From NCBI GenBank assembly GCA_044228695.1, contig JBGAUK010000104.1:1-11641 (forward strand): DNA of 11,641 nt, in the 5' to 3' direction. Shown in pieces: positions 1 to 9,700 of the stretch; position 1 is the stretch's first letter, and the number at the start of each line of letters is the position of its first letter. The notes under the pieces are model-generated. The model saw only the letters and a list, made by a program, of their open reading frames with translations. It had not been told where the DNA came from and made no database searches. Source of the stretch: M0108 sp044228695. GTDB taxonomy: Bacteria > Pseudomonadota > Gammaproteobacteria > Chromatiales > Chromatiaceae. A program made the translations under genes and the position numbers.

Positions 1-774
1 CAACAACTTTGCGAGGAAGCCATAGTCCTGGTATTCGCGGGGCGTATGGCAACGTCCGTAGCCAATGCTGAGGTTGGTGCACTCCGGGATACGGGAGGTG
101 TAGTTGGCGGTATCGGTGAAGACGCCGCGGGCGCAGGGACGGAAACCCAGGCCGATTTGTTTCGCCAGGGCCTTGGCGAAGGTGTCGGAACAGCAGCGGT
201 CGCCGCTCTGATGGGTGATGACATCCCGGGTCCCGCCGCGATCGAAAGCGACGGCGCGCGCCAGGCCCGCCAGACGCTCTGGACAGGTGTCGGCAATCCA
301 GAAACTGCCCATGCCATACTCCTCCTCCTCGCGGTGGAAGATATAGAGGCCGGGCACGCGGTGGGCGATAAGCCGCAGCAAAATCCAGCAGCCGGTGGCG
401 TTGTCGGCGCCCAGCGGTTGGCCGTCCCGCTTGTAGAAGCGGCGAGTCTTGGGGTTATCCAGCACCTGTTGCCGGTCGTCGCGCTGGTGAACCGTGTCGG
501 TATGGGCGGAAAAGAGGGTCCGCGGCTGATCGCCGATCTGGAGATAGCGGTTGCCGTAGCCGTCCTGGCCCATGCCGGGGACTGGATCGAGGTAGCGGGC
601 GATGAAGGCCAACTCGCCGGGGCTATTGCTGCGGCGCGGGTAGGTCAACATCTCCTTGAGCTGGTGCAACGGTGGCCTCGCGCGGGTGGGGGACGAACGG
701 CCAGCATAAGGGGTGATGGCGACGAAGCGGGTCGTCTGTGGTCCGTGGGCGAGGTTAAGGGTTCCATTTGTCAC
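1..774 (-). CDS. M20/M28-type zinc peptidase, C-terminus beyond window
   Basis: This is a co-catalytic metallopeptidase of the M20/M28 type (PepT-like and phage-like relatives). Such enzymes bind two zinc ions and remove residues from small peptides or related amides, probably in the cytoplasm; the true substrate is unknown. About 258 codons are visible. Numbered from the GTG at 774, the metal-site pattern is clear: HTD (H91, D93), GADNATG with the bridging D124, a REEE stretch with the likely catalytic and ligand glutamates at 150-151, and FDRGG with D177. The last expected histidine ligand should lie near or past the left edge. The gene lies downstream of recD on the same strand. The start is uncertain. 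GTG 774 has a weak AGGG upstream. TTG 669 has a better-spaced GAGG and gives a typical family N-terminus. ATG 651 has AAGGAG directly abutting it and is too short. I prefer 774 because the intervening reading (such as RFVAITPYAGR) looks coding. No signal peptide is visible. Confidence 0.75.
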   Translation of the reverse strand, partial: MTNGTLNLAHGPQTTRFVAITPYAGRSSPTRARPPLHQLKEMLTYPRRSNSPGELAFIARYLDPVPGMGQDGYGNRYLQIGDQPRTLFSAHTDTVHQRDDRQQVLDNPKTRRFYKRDGQPLGADNATGCWILLRLIAHRVPGLYIFHREEEEYGMGSFWIADTCPERLAGLARAVAFDRGGTRDVITHQSGDRCCSDTFAKALAKQIGLGFRPCARGVFTDTANYTSRIPECTNLSIGYGRCHTPREYQDYGFLAKLL

Positions 775-795
775 TGGGATCCCTGCTGGGTGGGA

Positions 796-821
796 CCGGG
801 GTCGATGCCGGCTTACCCCGG
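796..821 (-). terminator. Stem-loop in the recD-peptidase gap, weak terminator or attenuator
   Basis: A perfect 7-bp inverted repeat, CCGGGGT and ACCCCGG, encloses a 12-base loop that itself contains GCCGGC. It begins about 14 bases past the recD stop. There is no T-tract on the minus strand, so it is not a standard intrinsic terminator. It could slow transcription, protect the recD 3' end, or be a dispersed palindromic repeat. The pairing is seen directly; the function is inferred. Confidence 0.4.
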
Positions 822-835
822 ATTTCACGTTACCC

Positions 836-2893
836 CTACCGCAGGCCCTTCATCAGCCCCGTGGCACGCAACACCCGTCGCGCGACGGCCTGGGTCATCA
901 CCCCGGCACTGCCGGGGCGCAGCAGGGTCAGATGGTCCCTGGCCCGGGTAATACCGGTGTAGAGCAGTTCGCGGGTCAATACCTGGCTCGGCTGGTCGGG
1001 CATGACCAGAGCGACATGGGTGAATTCCGAACCCTGGGATTTATGGACCGTCAGGGCGTAAACGGTTTCCACCTCCTGCAGCCGGCTGGGGTGGAGCCAT
1101 TTGACACCCTTGGCGGCGTTGCTGGCGAGGAAGGCTACCCGCAGGCTGGGTTCGCACCCGGCCCCGCAGGGCAGGGTTAGGGTGATGCCGATATCGCCGT
1201 TCATCACCCCCAGGTCGTAGTCGTTGCGGGTGACCAGGACGGGACGGCCGAGATACCAGCCGCTGCTGGCCGTGAGCAGGCCGGCCGCCTGCAGCAGGCG
1301 GGCGATCCGTGGGTTGAGACCCTCCACGCCCCAAGGGCCGCCGCGCAGGGCGCAGAGAACCTGGAACCCGGCATGGGCCTCCAGTACGGTGCGGGCCCAG
1401 TCGTCGTAGGCCGCCTGCCCGGCATCGGCCGCGGGGCGATGCTGGCGCAGCACCTCGAGGTAATGGCGGTAACCCGGGGCGGTCCCCCGGCCGGCGATGA
1501 TCACCGACCGGAAGGCGGGATCCTCGGTGTCGGCGAGGGGGACGAGGTCGAGATCGGCATGGGGACGGGCACCGATCGCCAGGATGGTTGCCTGATCACC
1601 GGCGTTCACGGCCTCGGCCAGCTGACCGATGCCGCTGTCCGCGGCGAAGCGGTGGCTGTGGCGCAGCATAACGACTGCCTGGTTCAAGGCCGTACCCGTG
1701 GCATCGATCAGGCCTGGGGGCACGACTACCCCGCATGCGGCCGCCAGCCAGTCGGCAGTCTCTGGCTGGTAGCGGCCGGCGCTGGCCTGCTGGCAGAGCT
1801 CGCCGAGTACCGCTCCGGCTTCCACCGAGGCGAGCTGGTCCTTGTCACCGATGAGGATGAGGCGCGCGGCGGGCGGCAAAGCGGCGAGGACCGCCGCCAT
1901 CATCTCCAGGTCGACCATGGAGGCCTCGTCGATGACCAGCAGGTCCAGGGCCAGGGGGTTGTCGGCATTGTGCCGCAGGCGACGGGTGTCGGGGCGGCTG
2001 CCAAGGAGGCGGTGGAGGGTGGTGACGGTGATAGGGATGGCCGCGCGGATAGCCTGTGCCTGCTCGAACCCTGCCAGTGGCAGTTGCTCGACGGTGCCGG
2101 CGATGGAGGCGTTGAGACGCGCCGCTGCCTTGCCGGTGGGGGCCGCCAGGCGGATGCGCAGCGGCCGGGCGGTCTGGCCCGGGGCGGTCGCGGCCAGGGC
2201 CAGGGCCTGCAATACCGCTAACAGCCGGACCACGGTGGTGGTCTTGCCGGTGCCGGGTCCACCGGTGATGACGCTGATGGCATTGCCAGCCGCCAGGGCG
2301 CAGGCCAGTTTCTGCCAGTCGGGCGTGCTGGCCGGGCCGCCGGGGAACAGGCGGTCGAGCGTTTGGCGCAGGGCCGGCACCGACAGGGCGCCCCGCACGG
2401 CGGGAGTACGCTCCAGCCGGGTCCGAATGCCCCTGGCCACGGCCTGTTCATAGTCCCAATAACGGCGCAGGTAGAGGCGCCCCTCATCCAGAACCAGTGG
2501 CGTCACCCCGGGACCCTGGCCGACCAGCGTCGGCTGGGCCAGCGCCGCCTGCCAGGTGGCCAGGGTCAGGCCCGCCAGCACCAGGGCGGGGTGCCGGGGT
2601 GGATCCTCGTCGGCCTGCTCGCCGCTCTCGGGAGGGAGGGAGAGGGCGAAGCCGGGGTCGGCCAGCAGCGTCGCCAGGTCGAGGCAGGCATGTCCGCGCC
2701 CCAGCTGATGGCTGGCCAGGGCCGCGGCGAGAATCAGCAAAGGCGGGGCGTCAGGTGCTTCCCGCCACAGGAAGTCGGCGAAGACGAGATCCAGTGGTCG
2801 CAGCCAGCGGTGCCTTGCCCAGCCGTCGAGGATGACCCGCAGGTGCGCCTTGTCGATGGGTGGGATGTCCGGGGTCGGGGTAGTGGTGCTCAT
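836..2893 (-). CDS. recD: RecBCD subunit RecD, 5'-3' SF1 helicase
   Basis: RecD is the 5'-to-3' motor of the RecBCD (exonuclease V) complex, which unwinds and degrades double-strand ends and hands ssDNA to RecA. The protein is 685 residues against 608 in E. coli. An N-terminal RecB-contact domain (about 1-150) precedes a complete SF1B motor. Visible motifs are Walker A GGPGTGKTTT with K217, motif Ia (RLAAPTGKAAARL), Walker B VIDEASMVD, motif III LIGDKDQLASVEAGAVLGEL, motif IV-like RHSHRF, motif V LTVHKSQGSEF and motif VI YTGITRARDHL near the C-terminus. The ATG overlaps the recB stop as ATGA, with GGAG eight bases upstream (2902-2905), so translation is probably coupled to recB. No frameshift or lost motif is seen. 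RecD2 is excluded by the neighbours and by the lack of a long N-terminal extension. Confidence 0.97.
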   Translation of the reverse strand: MSTTTPTPDIPPIDKAHLRVILDGWARHRWLRPLDLVFADFLWREAPDAPPLLILAAALASHQLGRGHACLDLATLLADPGFALSLPPESGEQADEDPPRHPALVLAGLTLATWQAALAQPTLVGQGPGVTPLVLDEGRLYLRRYWDYEQAVARGIRTRLERTPAVRGALSVPALRQTLDRLFPGGPASTPDWQKLACALAAGNAISVITGGPGTGKTTTVVRLLAVLQALALAATAPGQTARPLRIRLAAPTGKAAARLNASIAGTVEQLPLAGFEQAQAIRAAIPITVTTLHRLLGSRPDTRRLRHNADNPLALDLLVIDEASMVDLEMMAAVLAALPPAARLILIGDKDQLASVEAGAVLGELCQQASAGRYQPETADWLAAACGVVVPPGLIDATGTALNQAVVMLRHSHRFAADSGIGQLAEAVNAGDQATILAIGARPHADLDLVPLADTEDPAFRSVIIAGRGTAPGYRHYLEVLRQHRPAADAGQAAYDDWARTVLEAHAGFQVLCALRGGPWGVEGLNPRIARLLQAAGLLTASSGWYLGRPVLVTRNDYDLGVMNGDIGITLTLPCGAGCEPSLRVAFLASNAAKGVKWLHPSRLQEVETVYALTVHKSQGSEFTHVALVMPDQPSQVLTRELLYTGITRARDHLTLLRPGSAGVMTQAVARRVLRATGLMKGLR

Positions 2894-5800
2894 ATCCCTG
2901 GCTCCGCGGGCAGCTGGGCAAAGAGGGCGTCAAGCGCCTCGATCAAGGCCCGTGGGGGGCGTTCGGCGTGCAGGCCCTGGCCCGGCGCCGCGATACCGCG
3001 CACAAAGAGGTAGACGGCGCCGCCGACGTGGCGGTCGTAGTCGTAGTCCGGCAGGCGCGCCTTGAGCTGGCGGTGCAGGGCGAAGAGGTAGAGGACGTAC
3101 TGCAGTTCATAACGGGCGTGGAGGACGGCGGCTTGGAGTGCCGCGGGGGTATAGGCGGCGTCATCGGCGCCGAGCCAGTTGGATTTGTAGTCGGCGACGT
3201 AGTAGCGGCCCCGGTGTTCGAAGACCAGGTCCACGAAGCCCTTGAGCATCCCGTTGAGGCGGTTGGTGGCCAGTGCCGGGCGGGGTGCCCCGCCCAGGGT
3301 GTGGGCGCTGACCAGCCGGTCAAGGGTCCGGGCATCGACCTGATGAGCCGCCAGCCAGAATTCCAGCTCGGGGACGGCGGTGGCCAGGCCAGCGAGGCTG
3401 ACACGGGCGGCCGGCTCTCCCGCCAGCGCTGGCAGGGTCAGGGGTTGGGTGATGAGCCGCAGTAACCAGTCCGTCAGAGGCGAGATCCAGGACTCCCAGC
3501 CCCTGACCTGGCAATGCCGGGCGACGCTATCGCGCAGCAGGGCCGGCTCGGCGGCGACGCGGGCGAAGCCCTGGGTTGCCGCCCATTCCAGCAGCAGGTG
3601 CAGAAAGGAACCCGCCGCCGCGCCGCGGGGAAACGCATGGGCAGTACCGGGCGCGGGTGGGCCGGGCCGTGGCGGGATCTGGCCTGGCTGGTCCGTTGCC
3701 ATGGGCACGGTTTGTGCGAGCGCGTTCCCTTCGGCCTGCAGTTCCCAATAATGATCCTCGGCGGGGGTTTCGGCACTGAGGTCGTTTGACTGCGGCCCGA
3801 CCACCAGGGGAGTGGTGGAGGCCGGGTCGGCAACGAGCGTTCGCAGGGCGGAATAGCTGGCGATCCACCAGGGTTCACGCACCGCCTGGCAGGAATCGCG
3901 AGCGGCCCCGGTGGCGGCCAGGTCGGCAACCGGCTGGTAGCGGTCAGCGGTGGCGGCGGGCGCCGGGATGACGGCGATGTCCCTGCACTCGCCGCGCAGG
4001 ACAGCCAGGGCGTCCGCCAGGCTCGCATCCAGCCCCGACGCCGGCGCGACCGCCGGGTCCTCACTGCTGAAGAGCAGGTAGCCGAAAGGGCTCTGCCGAA
4101 AGTCGGCCAGAGGCGCCAGCCCGACCCAGGTGGCGTATCTGGCCCGGGTCAGAGCGACGTAGAGTTTGCGCAGGTCCTCCCCCAGACGCTCGTGGTCGGC
4201 CCGGGCAATGACATCACCCGCCGCGGCCAGCGCCAACTGGAGCCGGCCCTGGTCGTCGTGCCACTTGAGCGGCAGGTCGTCAGCCCTGACCGGGCGATGG
4301 TCGGCGGCGAAGGGCAAGAAGACCAGGGGGTATTCGAGCCCCTTGGCCTTGTGGACGGTGACCACCTTGACCAGATCGGCATCACTCTCCAGCCGGATCT
4401 GACGGGCGTCGCCCTTGATATCCCGCTGCGCATCCCGGCGTTGCTCCGCCAGGTGGCGGATGAGGGCATGCGCGCCATCGAGCTGGGTACTGGCCTGTTG
4501 CAGCAGTTCGGCCAGGTGCAGCAGGTCGGTGAGCACCCGCTCGCCGCTCAGCCGCGCCTCATCCGTACCCAGCAGGCGCGCCGGAACGCCAAAGTCGTCC
4601 AGCAGACGGCGCAGCATCGGCAGCACGCCCCGGGAGCGCCAGTGGTCGCGGTAGCTCCGGAACTGGAGCACCCGCTCTTCCCAGGCCAGTTCGTCCCGGT
4701 TGAGCGCGTCCAGCTCGGCCCAGTCCCGGCCCAGGGTCGCGGTGGCCAGGGCGGCGCGTAGCCGCCGCGGGTCGTCGGGAGCGGCGCAGGCGGCGAGCCA
4801 ATACTGGAGTTCCGCCGCCTGGGGGCTGCGGTAGACGGAGTCCTGGTCGGAAAGGTAGACGCTGCGCACGCCCCGCTGGGCGAGGGCACGGCGGATGAGG
4901 TCGGCCTCCCGGCGCCGGTAAACCAGTATCGCCAGATCCGCGGGGCGCAGATCCTGGCGCTGGCCGCGGCCACCAGGGGTGACGAAACCGGCCCGGCCGG
5001 CTTGGCCCAGGTTGAGCAGACGCACGATCTCGCTGGCGCAGGCATGGGCAATGGCCTCGCGGTAGGCATCTTTTTGCAGGGCTTTGCCATCCGCCTGGGC
5101 CGGCAGCCACCAGGCGGTGAGGGCCGGCGCGGGCTGGCCATCGATGTAAAGGGCATCCTCACGGCCCCGGGCGTCGGCGGGGACGAAAGGCACCGGGTTG
5201 TCCGTGCCGGCGCGGAACAGAAAGGCCCCTGTGCCGGACACCCGTTCCTCGGCGAGTTGGAAGCAGCGGTTCGCGGCGGTGACCATGGCCCCGGTGGCGC
5301 GGTAGTTGGTTTTCAGGGTATAGAGCCGGTCGGAGCAGGCCCGGCGGGCGGCGAGATAGGTGTGGATGTCCGCGCCGCGGAAGGCATAGATGGCCTGCTT
5401 GGGGTCGCCGATCAGTACCAGGGCAGTGTCCGGGTCGGGGTTGGCTACCCGGTAGATAGCATCGAAGATACGGTACTGCACCGGGTCCGTGTCCTGAAAC
5501 TCGTCGATCAGGGCGACGGGGAACTGGCGACGGATGAGTTTGGCGAGTGCCGGGCCGTTGGGCCCCTCGAGGGCCGCGGCCAGCCGGGTGAGAAGGTCAT
5601 TAAAGCCCATCTGGGCACGCTGCGCCTGCTCGCGGGCAAAACGGGCCGCCACCCAGCGGGCGGCATGGCGCAGGAGTGGGGGGCGGGGGTCGGGTAGCGC
5701 GGCCAGAGACTCCCGCAGGCTGGCCATGGCCTCCAGGGCGGGGTGCTGCACCAGCGGTTTGCCCGGGAGCCAAATCTCCTGGAGTCCGGCGGGGGTCAGG

Positions 5801-6771
5801 CGGGTCCAGACGGCGGCGTCGTCCTCGAACGCTGGTTTGACCGCCAGGGGATCGAGGGTCCAGTCCTGGAGTTTCTTCAGCCATTCCGTGTAGTAGTTGA
5901 TTTTGAGCTGCTGTCCGCGGAACGCCTTGCGTGCCCGGGCGGCATCGAGCAATCCCTTGAGCTCGGCGGTCCAGGGTTGCCGTGCGACCGCCGCCGCGCC
6001 AGGTTGCGGGGCATTATGCCAGGGGGCCTTGAGCTGCTGGCGCGCCGCCAGGGCGGCGCTGAGGGTCACCGCCGGGTCCGGCGCCGGCTCCAGCTTGTCA
6101 GCCTGGTCGAGCAGGTTCAGGAGATCCTTTTCGAGGGTCGCCGGTTCAGCCCAGTGACGGCGCATTTCGGCGGCGGCGGTGGCTGTCAGGGGGACCATGA
6201 AGGTTCGCCAGTAATCCCGCACCACCTCGGCACGCAGTTCACTCTGGTCGGTTTCCAGCGTCTGGGAGAAAAGGCTGTCGCTGTCGAAGGCGTGCTCGCG
6301 CAGCATGCGGTGGCACCAGGCGTGGATGGTGGAGATGGCGGCCTCGTCCATCCATTCCGCGGCCAACTGGAGTTGGCGGGCCTTGGCCGGCCATTCCGCG
6401 GCGGGGTAGGCCGCGCGCAGCGGGTGCAGCAGTTCATCCCCCACGGAGGGGGCCGGCCCCACCGCCGCCGGAGCGCGGAAGTAGTCCGCCGCCTCGGCCA
6501 GGCGCCGGCGGATGCGCTCGCGCAATTCCTGGGCCGCCGCAAGGGTGAAGGTGACGACCAGGATCTCCGGCGGGTTATGGCCGGGGGGTGGCACCGGCTC
6601 CGTTTCGCCATGACCCAGCACCAGGCGCACATAGAGACTGGCAATGGTGTGGGTCTTGCCGGTGCCGGCGCTGGCCTCGATCAGGCGGCTGCCGTGAAGG
6701 GGGAAACGGAGAGGGTCCATTTGGGTGGGGGCGGCACCCCCCAGCGCTGTCAATGCCTGGGAAGTACTCAT
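2890..6771 (-). CDS. recB: RecBCD subunit RecB, 3'-5' helicase and nuclease
   Basis: RecB is the 3'-to-5' helicase and sole nuclease of RecBCD, and it also loads RecA after Chi recognition. The protein has 1293 residues (1180 in E. coli). The N-terminal SF1A motor shows Walker A IEASAGTGKT (K39), motif Ia VVTFTLAAAQELRERI, motif II LIDEFQDTDP (D423, E424), motif III LIGDPKQAIYAFRGAD, motif IV LKTNYRAT, motif V VTVHKAKGLEYPLVF (about 807) and motif VI LYVALTRAR (about 874). The C-terminal RecB-family nuclease keeps GSFLHLLLEWA (H1058), GFVDLVFEH (D1181) and ADYKSNWLG (D1194, K1196). The 13-residue spacing matches E. coli D1067/D1080, followed by the LQYVLYLFALHRQL helix. All catalytic residues are present, so it should be active. 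It overlaps recC upstream and recD downstream by ATGA. Confidence 0.98.
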   Translation of the reverse strand: MSTSQALTALGGAAPTQMDPLRFPLHGSRLIEASAGTGKTHTIASLYVRLVLGHGETEPVPPPGHNPPEILVVTFTLAAAQELRERIRRRLAEAADYFRAPAAVGPAPSVGDELLHPLRAAYPAAEWPAKARQLQLAAEWMDEAAISTIHAWCHRMLREHAFDSDSLFSQTLETDQSELRAEVVRDYWRTFMVPLTATAAAEMRRHWAEPATLEKDLLNLLDQADKLEPAPDPAVTLSAALAARQQLKAPWHNAPQPGAAAVARQPWTAELKGLLDAARARKAFRGQQLKINYYTEWLKKLQDWTLDPLAVKPAFEDDAAVWTRLTPAGLQEIWLPGKPLVQHPALEAMASLRESLAALPDPRPPLLRHAARWVAARFAREQAQRAQMGFNDLLTRLAAALEGPNGPALAKLIRRQFPVALIDEFQDTDPVQYRIFDAIYRVANPDPDTALVLIGDPKQAIYAFRGADIHTYLAARRACSDRLYTLKTNYRATGAMVTAANRCFQLAEERVSGTGAFLFRAGTDNPVPFVPADARGREDALYIDGQPAPALTAWWLPAQADGKALQKDAYREAIAHACASEIVRLLNLGQAGRAGFVTPGGRGQRQDLRPADLAILVYRRREADLIRRALAQRGVRSVYLSDQDSVYRSPQAAELQYWLAACAAPDDPRRLRAALATATLGRDWAELDALNRDELAWEERVLQFRSYRDHWRSRGVLPMLRRLLDDFGVPARLLGTDEARLSGERVLTDLLHLAELLQQASTQLDGAHALIRHLAEQRRDAQRDIKGDARQIRLESDADLVKVVTVHKAKGLEYPLVFLPFAADHRPVRADDLPLKWHDDQGRLQLALAAAGDVIARADHERLGEDLRKLYVALTRARYATWVGLAPLADFRQSPFGYLLFSSEDPAVAPASGLDASLADALAVLRGECRDIAVIPAPAATADRYQPVADLAATGAARDSCQAVREPWWIASYSALRTLVADPASTTPLVVGPQSNDLSAETPAEDHYWELQAEGNALAQTVPMATDQPGQIPPRPGPPAPGTAHAFPRGAAAGSFLHLLLEWAATQGFARVAAEPALLRDSVARHCQVRGWESWISPLTDWLLRLITQPLTLPALAGEPAARVSLAGLATAVPELEFWLAAHQVDARTLDRLVSAHTLGGAPRPALATNRLNGMLKGFVDLVFEHRGRYYVADYKSNWLGADDAAYTPAALQAAVLHARYELQYVLYLFALHRQLKARLPDYDYDRHVGGAVYLFVRGIAAPGQGLHAERPPRALIEALDALFAQLPAEPGI

Positions 6772-9700
6772 GGACTGACCTCCCCGGCCGGGGTAGACGC
6801 GGCCGTGCGGTTCCTCCCAACGGGAATCACCCCGAAGAGCGGCCGCAGGAGCCGTTCAGCCCAGCGGGCAAATTCGCCGTCCGCGGTGAGTGCCGCATAG
6901 TCCGGAAAGACCCTGGCCAGATAGGGATCCTTGTCCACCTCGCCCATCTTGCGCTCCTCCCCCTCGTAAATCTTGCGGGCGACCTTGGCATCGCCGGCCT
7001 TGAGCCACGCGAAGGCGGTCTCGGCAGCCAGGGGCAGGGGGCGACATAGGCCCGCGTGCCAGGCGGCGAGGAGGTCGCCCAACAGCTGCCGGGCCTGGTC
7101 GGGGTCGAGGGGGGCTAGTGTGACGTCGCCGACCTTGCTGAGGATCTGGGTGGTGAGGGGTCCACCGGCCAGGTGGGCGCCCAGGTGCGTGACCCAGTGG
7201 CCGATCAGTTTTTCCCCCCGATAGTGCCCGTCCTTGACCAGATCGCTGGCCTCGAGCACCACCCGCCCCCGGCCGCCGGCGGCGTTGACCCGCAGGCCGC
7301 CCAGCCAGTCGGCTAGCTGCAGGTATTGGTCAGCGACCAGCACCTGGAACTGGAGGGGCTCCTCCCCCTCCAGTGGCTGTGGCCAGTGTTGCAGCGCCGC
7401 CTGGTAGCGGGCGAAGAGGTCGTCCATGGGTGCCTCCAGATCCTGGGCCTGCAGGTCGCCAAAAGCGCCCGGAGCCAGATCGCCGCGGCGCTGGATGCGG
7501 GCCAGACGCTCGGCGCGGACCGGCACGATGTCCGCGCCCCCGGCGATGGCCCGGGCCTGGGCGCGGATCAGTTCGTCGTTCAATTGCCAGCGCCCGAGGG
7601 GTTCGAGGGCGAAGGGTTCCTGATCCTCGCTTGCCAGATCCTCCTGGTCGAAATTGACGCCCAGACGTTGGGTGAAAAAGGCCTTGACCGGGGCCTTGAG
7701 GAAGTTGGCGAGGTCGCGGAGCTTGAGGGGTTCCTCGCGCGCCAGGGGGGGTAGCGGGTCGGCTGGCGTGGCCAACCGGGCATTGGCGCCCGCACCCTGT
7801 CGCCATTCCCGGACATAGGTGAACCAGGGCGAGGCGGCGGTGCCCGCCGGAAAATAGGCGGGGCTGAAGGGCTGGAGATGATGCTCCTGGGTCAGGGCCT
7901 GCAGGAAGGATTTCCTGGCCGATCCACCCTGACCAGCACCATCGGCCAGTTGCCAGCCGGCCGCGAGGTGGTCGCGGAGTTGGCCGACCAGTACCGAGGG
8001 GGGTTGTTTGCTGTTGTCGGTGATGCTGCGCCCGACCCAGGAGACGTGGAGCCGGTCCCGCGCCGAGAGCAGGGCCTCCAGGAAGAGATAGCGGTCGTCC
8101 TCGCGGCGCGAACGGTCGCCGGGCCGGTAGTCCCGGCCCATGAGATCGAAGTCCGCGGGGGGCCTTTGGCGGGGGTAGTCGCCGTCGTTCATGCCCAGCA
8201 GGCAGACGTGGCGGAAGGGGATGGCGCGCATGGGCATGAGGGTGGCGAAGGTGACGGCGCCGGCGAAGAAGCGCTGCGACAGCCGGCTTTCGTCAAGCCG
8301 GGCCAGCCAGTGTGGGCCGACCAGGGTGAGGGGCAGTTCCTCGGTCAGGCCGACCTCGGCGCAGACGTCCCGCCAGTCCTGGAGGGCGTTATCCAGTTGC
8401 AGCAGGGTGTAAGTCTCGGCGCTGTCGGTGGGGTCCAGGTAATCCTTCAGCAGACCTCGCAGGCGCTGGCACCAGCCAGCGGCGGTGGTGGGTTCGCGCA
8501 GGGTGCGCCAGGTGGCGTCGAGTTGATCGACCAGGCGGACCAGGGGGCCGAGCAAGGCGGCATCGAGCCCGCCGATGTCGTCGTAGGGCTCGATGCCTTG
8601 CCAGGCGCCGCCGGCGGCGCCAACGGCGTAGCCAAGCAAGAGGCGGCGCAGACCGCAGTGCCAGGTGTGGCGGGCATCCTCCTCATCCAGGTCAGGCAGA
8701 TCGAAGCTGGCGCGCTGGCGGGCATGCAGCCCCCAGCGGATGTTGGCGCCCTGCAACCAGCGATGCAGGCGCGGCAGGTCCGGCTCGGCGAAACCGAAGC
8801 GTTGACGCAGGGCAGGAACCTCGAGCAGGTCCAGGAGGTCGCTTGCCGCCAGCCGCGACTGGGGCAGGGCGAGCAGGGTCGCCAGGACCTGCACCAGGGG
8901 GTCAGTGGTGCGCTGGCGCTGATCGGCGATGCTGAAGGGGATGTAGCGGGGGTCATCCTTGTCCACCTGCGCGAAGACCGCCTGGATATGGGGGGCGTAG
9001 GCGTCGATGTCGGGGACCATGACCATGACGTCGCGCGGGGTCAGGCTGGGGTCGGCATTGAAGGCGGCGAGTAACTGGTCGTGGAGGATCTCGACTTCGC
9101 GCTGGGGACTATGGGCGTCGTGGAAGCGGATGGAGGTATCCCGCATCGGGTTCACGGGTGGCCAATAAGCCCGGGTCTCCTCCAGGGGGCGCAACGCCCG
9201 GATGTCATCCTGAAGCTGGCGCAGCAGGGTCGGCACTCCACCCGGCTCCGCGGGAGCGGGAAAGAGATCGATGCGCTGGCCAATGGCGGTGAAATAGTCC
9301 GTGTAGACAGCCCGCGCCGCTTCATTATCGTATTCATCGAGCAGGCCGATGAAGTCGCGCCCCTGCTTGCCCCAACTGGCCAGCAGGGGGTGCGCGTCGA
9401 AGTGCAACGGCTCCTCGACCCGTTGCGCCGGCATAGCCGCCCGGCGGGGGTGGCGGCCAGTCCCGGCGCGCAGCAGATCACGGTCGGCGACGATGTCGGC
9501 CCAGTAGTACTCGCAGGGGTTGTGGACGAACATGAGTACCTGGGTCCAGCGCGCCATGGCCGCCAGCACTTCCAGGGATTGGCGCGGCAGACTGGAGATG
9601 CCAAAGACCAGCAACCGCCGCGGCAAGCCGGCGGGAGAGGTATCCGCCGGCCATTCGGCCGCCCGACGCAGAAAGGCGGCATGGACGGCGGCCCGGCCCA

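Noticed and set aside
46..951. Plus-strand 301-codon open frame at the left edge
   Set aside because: It is antisense to the peptidase, whose frame shows the metal-site motifs, and it runs across the recD 3' end.
1373..9074. Long plus-strand open frames, for example at 1373-2221, 5743-6900 and 7878-9074
   Set aside because: They lie opposite recD, recB and recC. GC-rich DNA gives few stop codons in antisense frames, and the translations are Gly/Ala/Gln/Val-rich with no family motifs.
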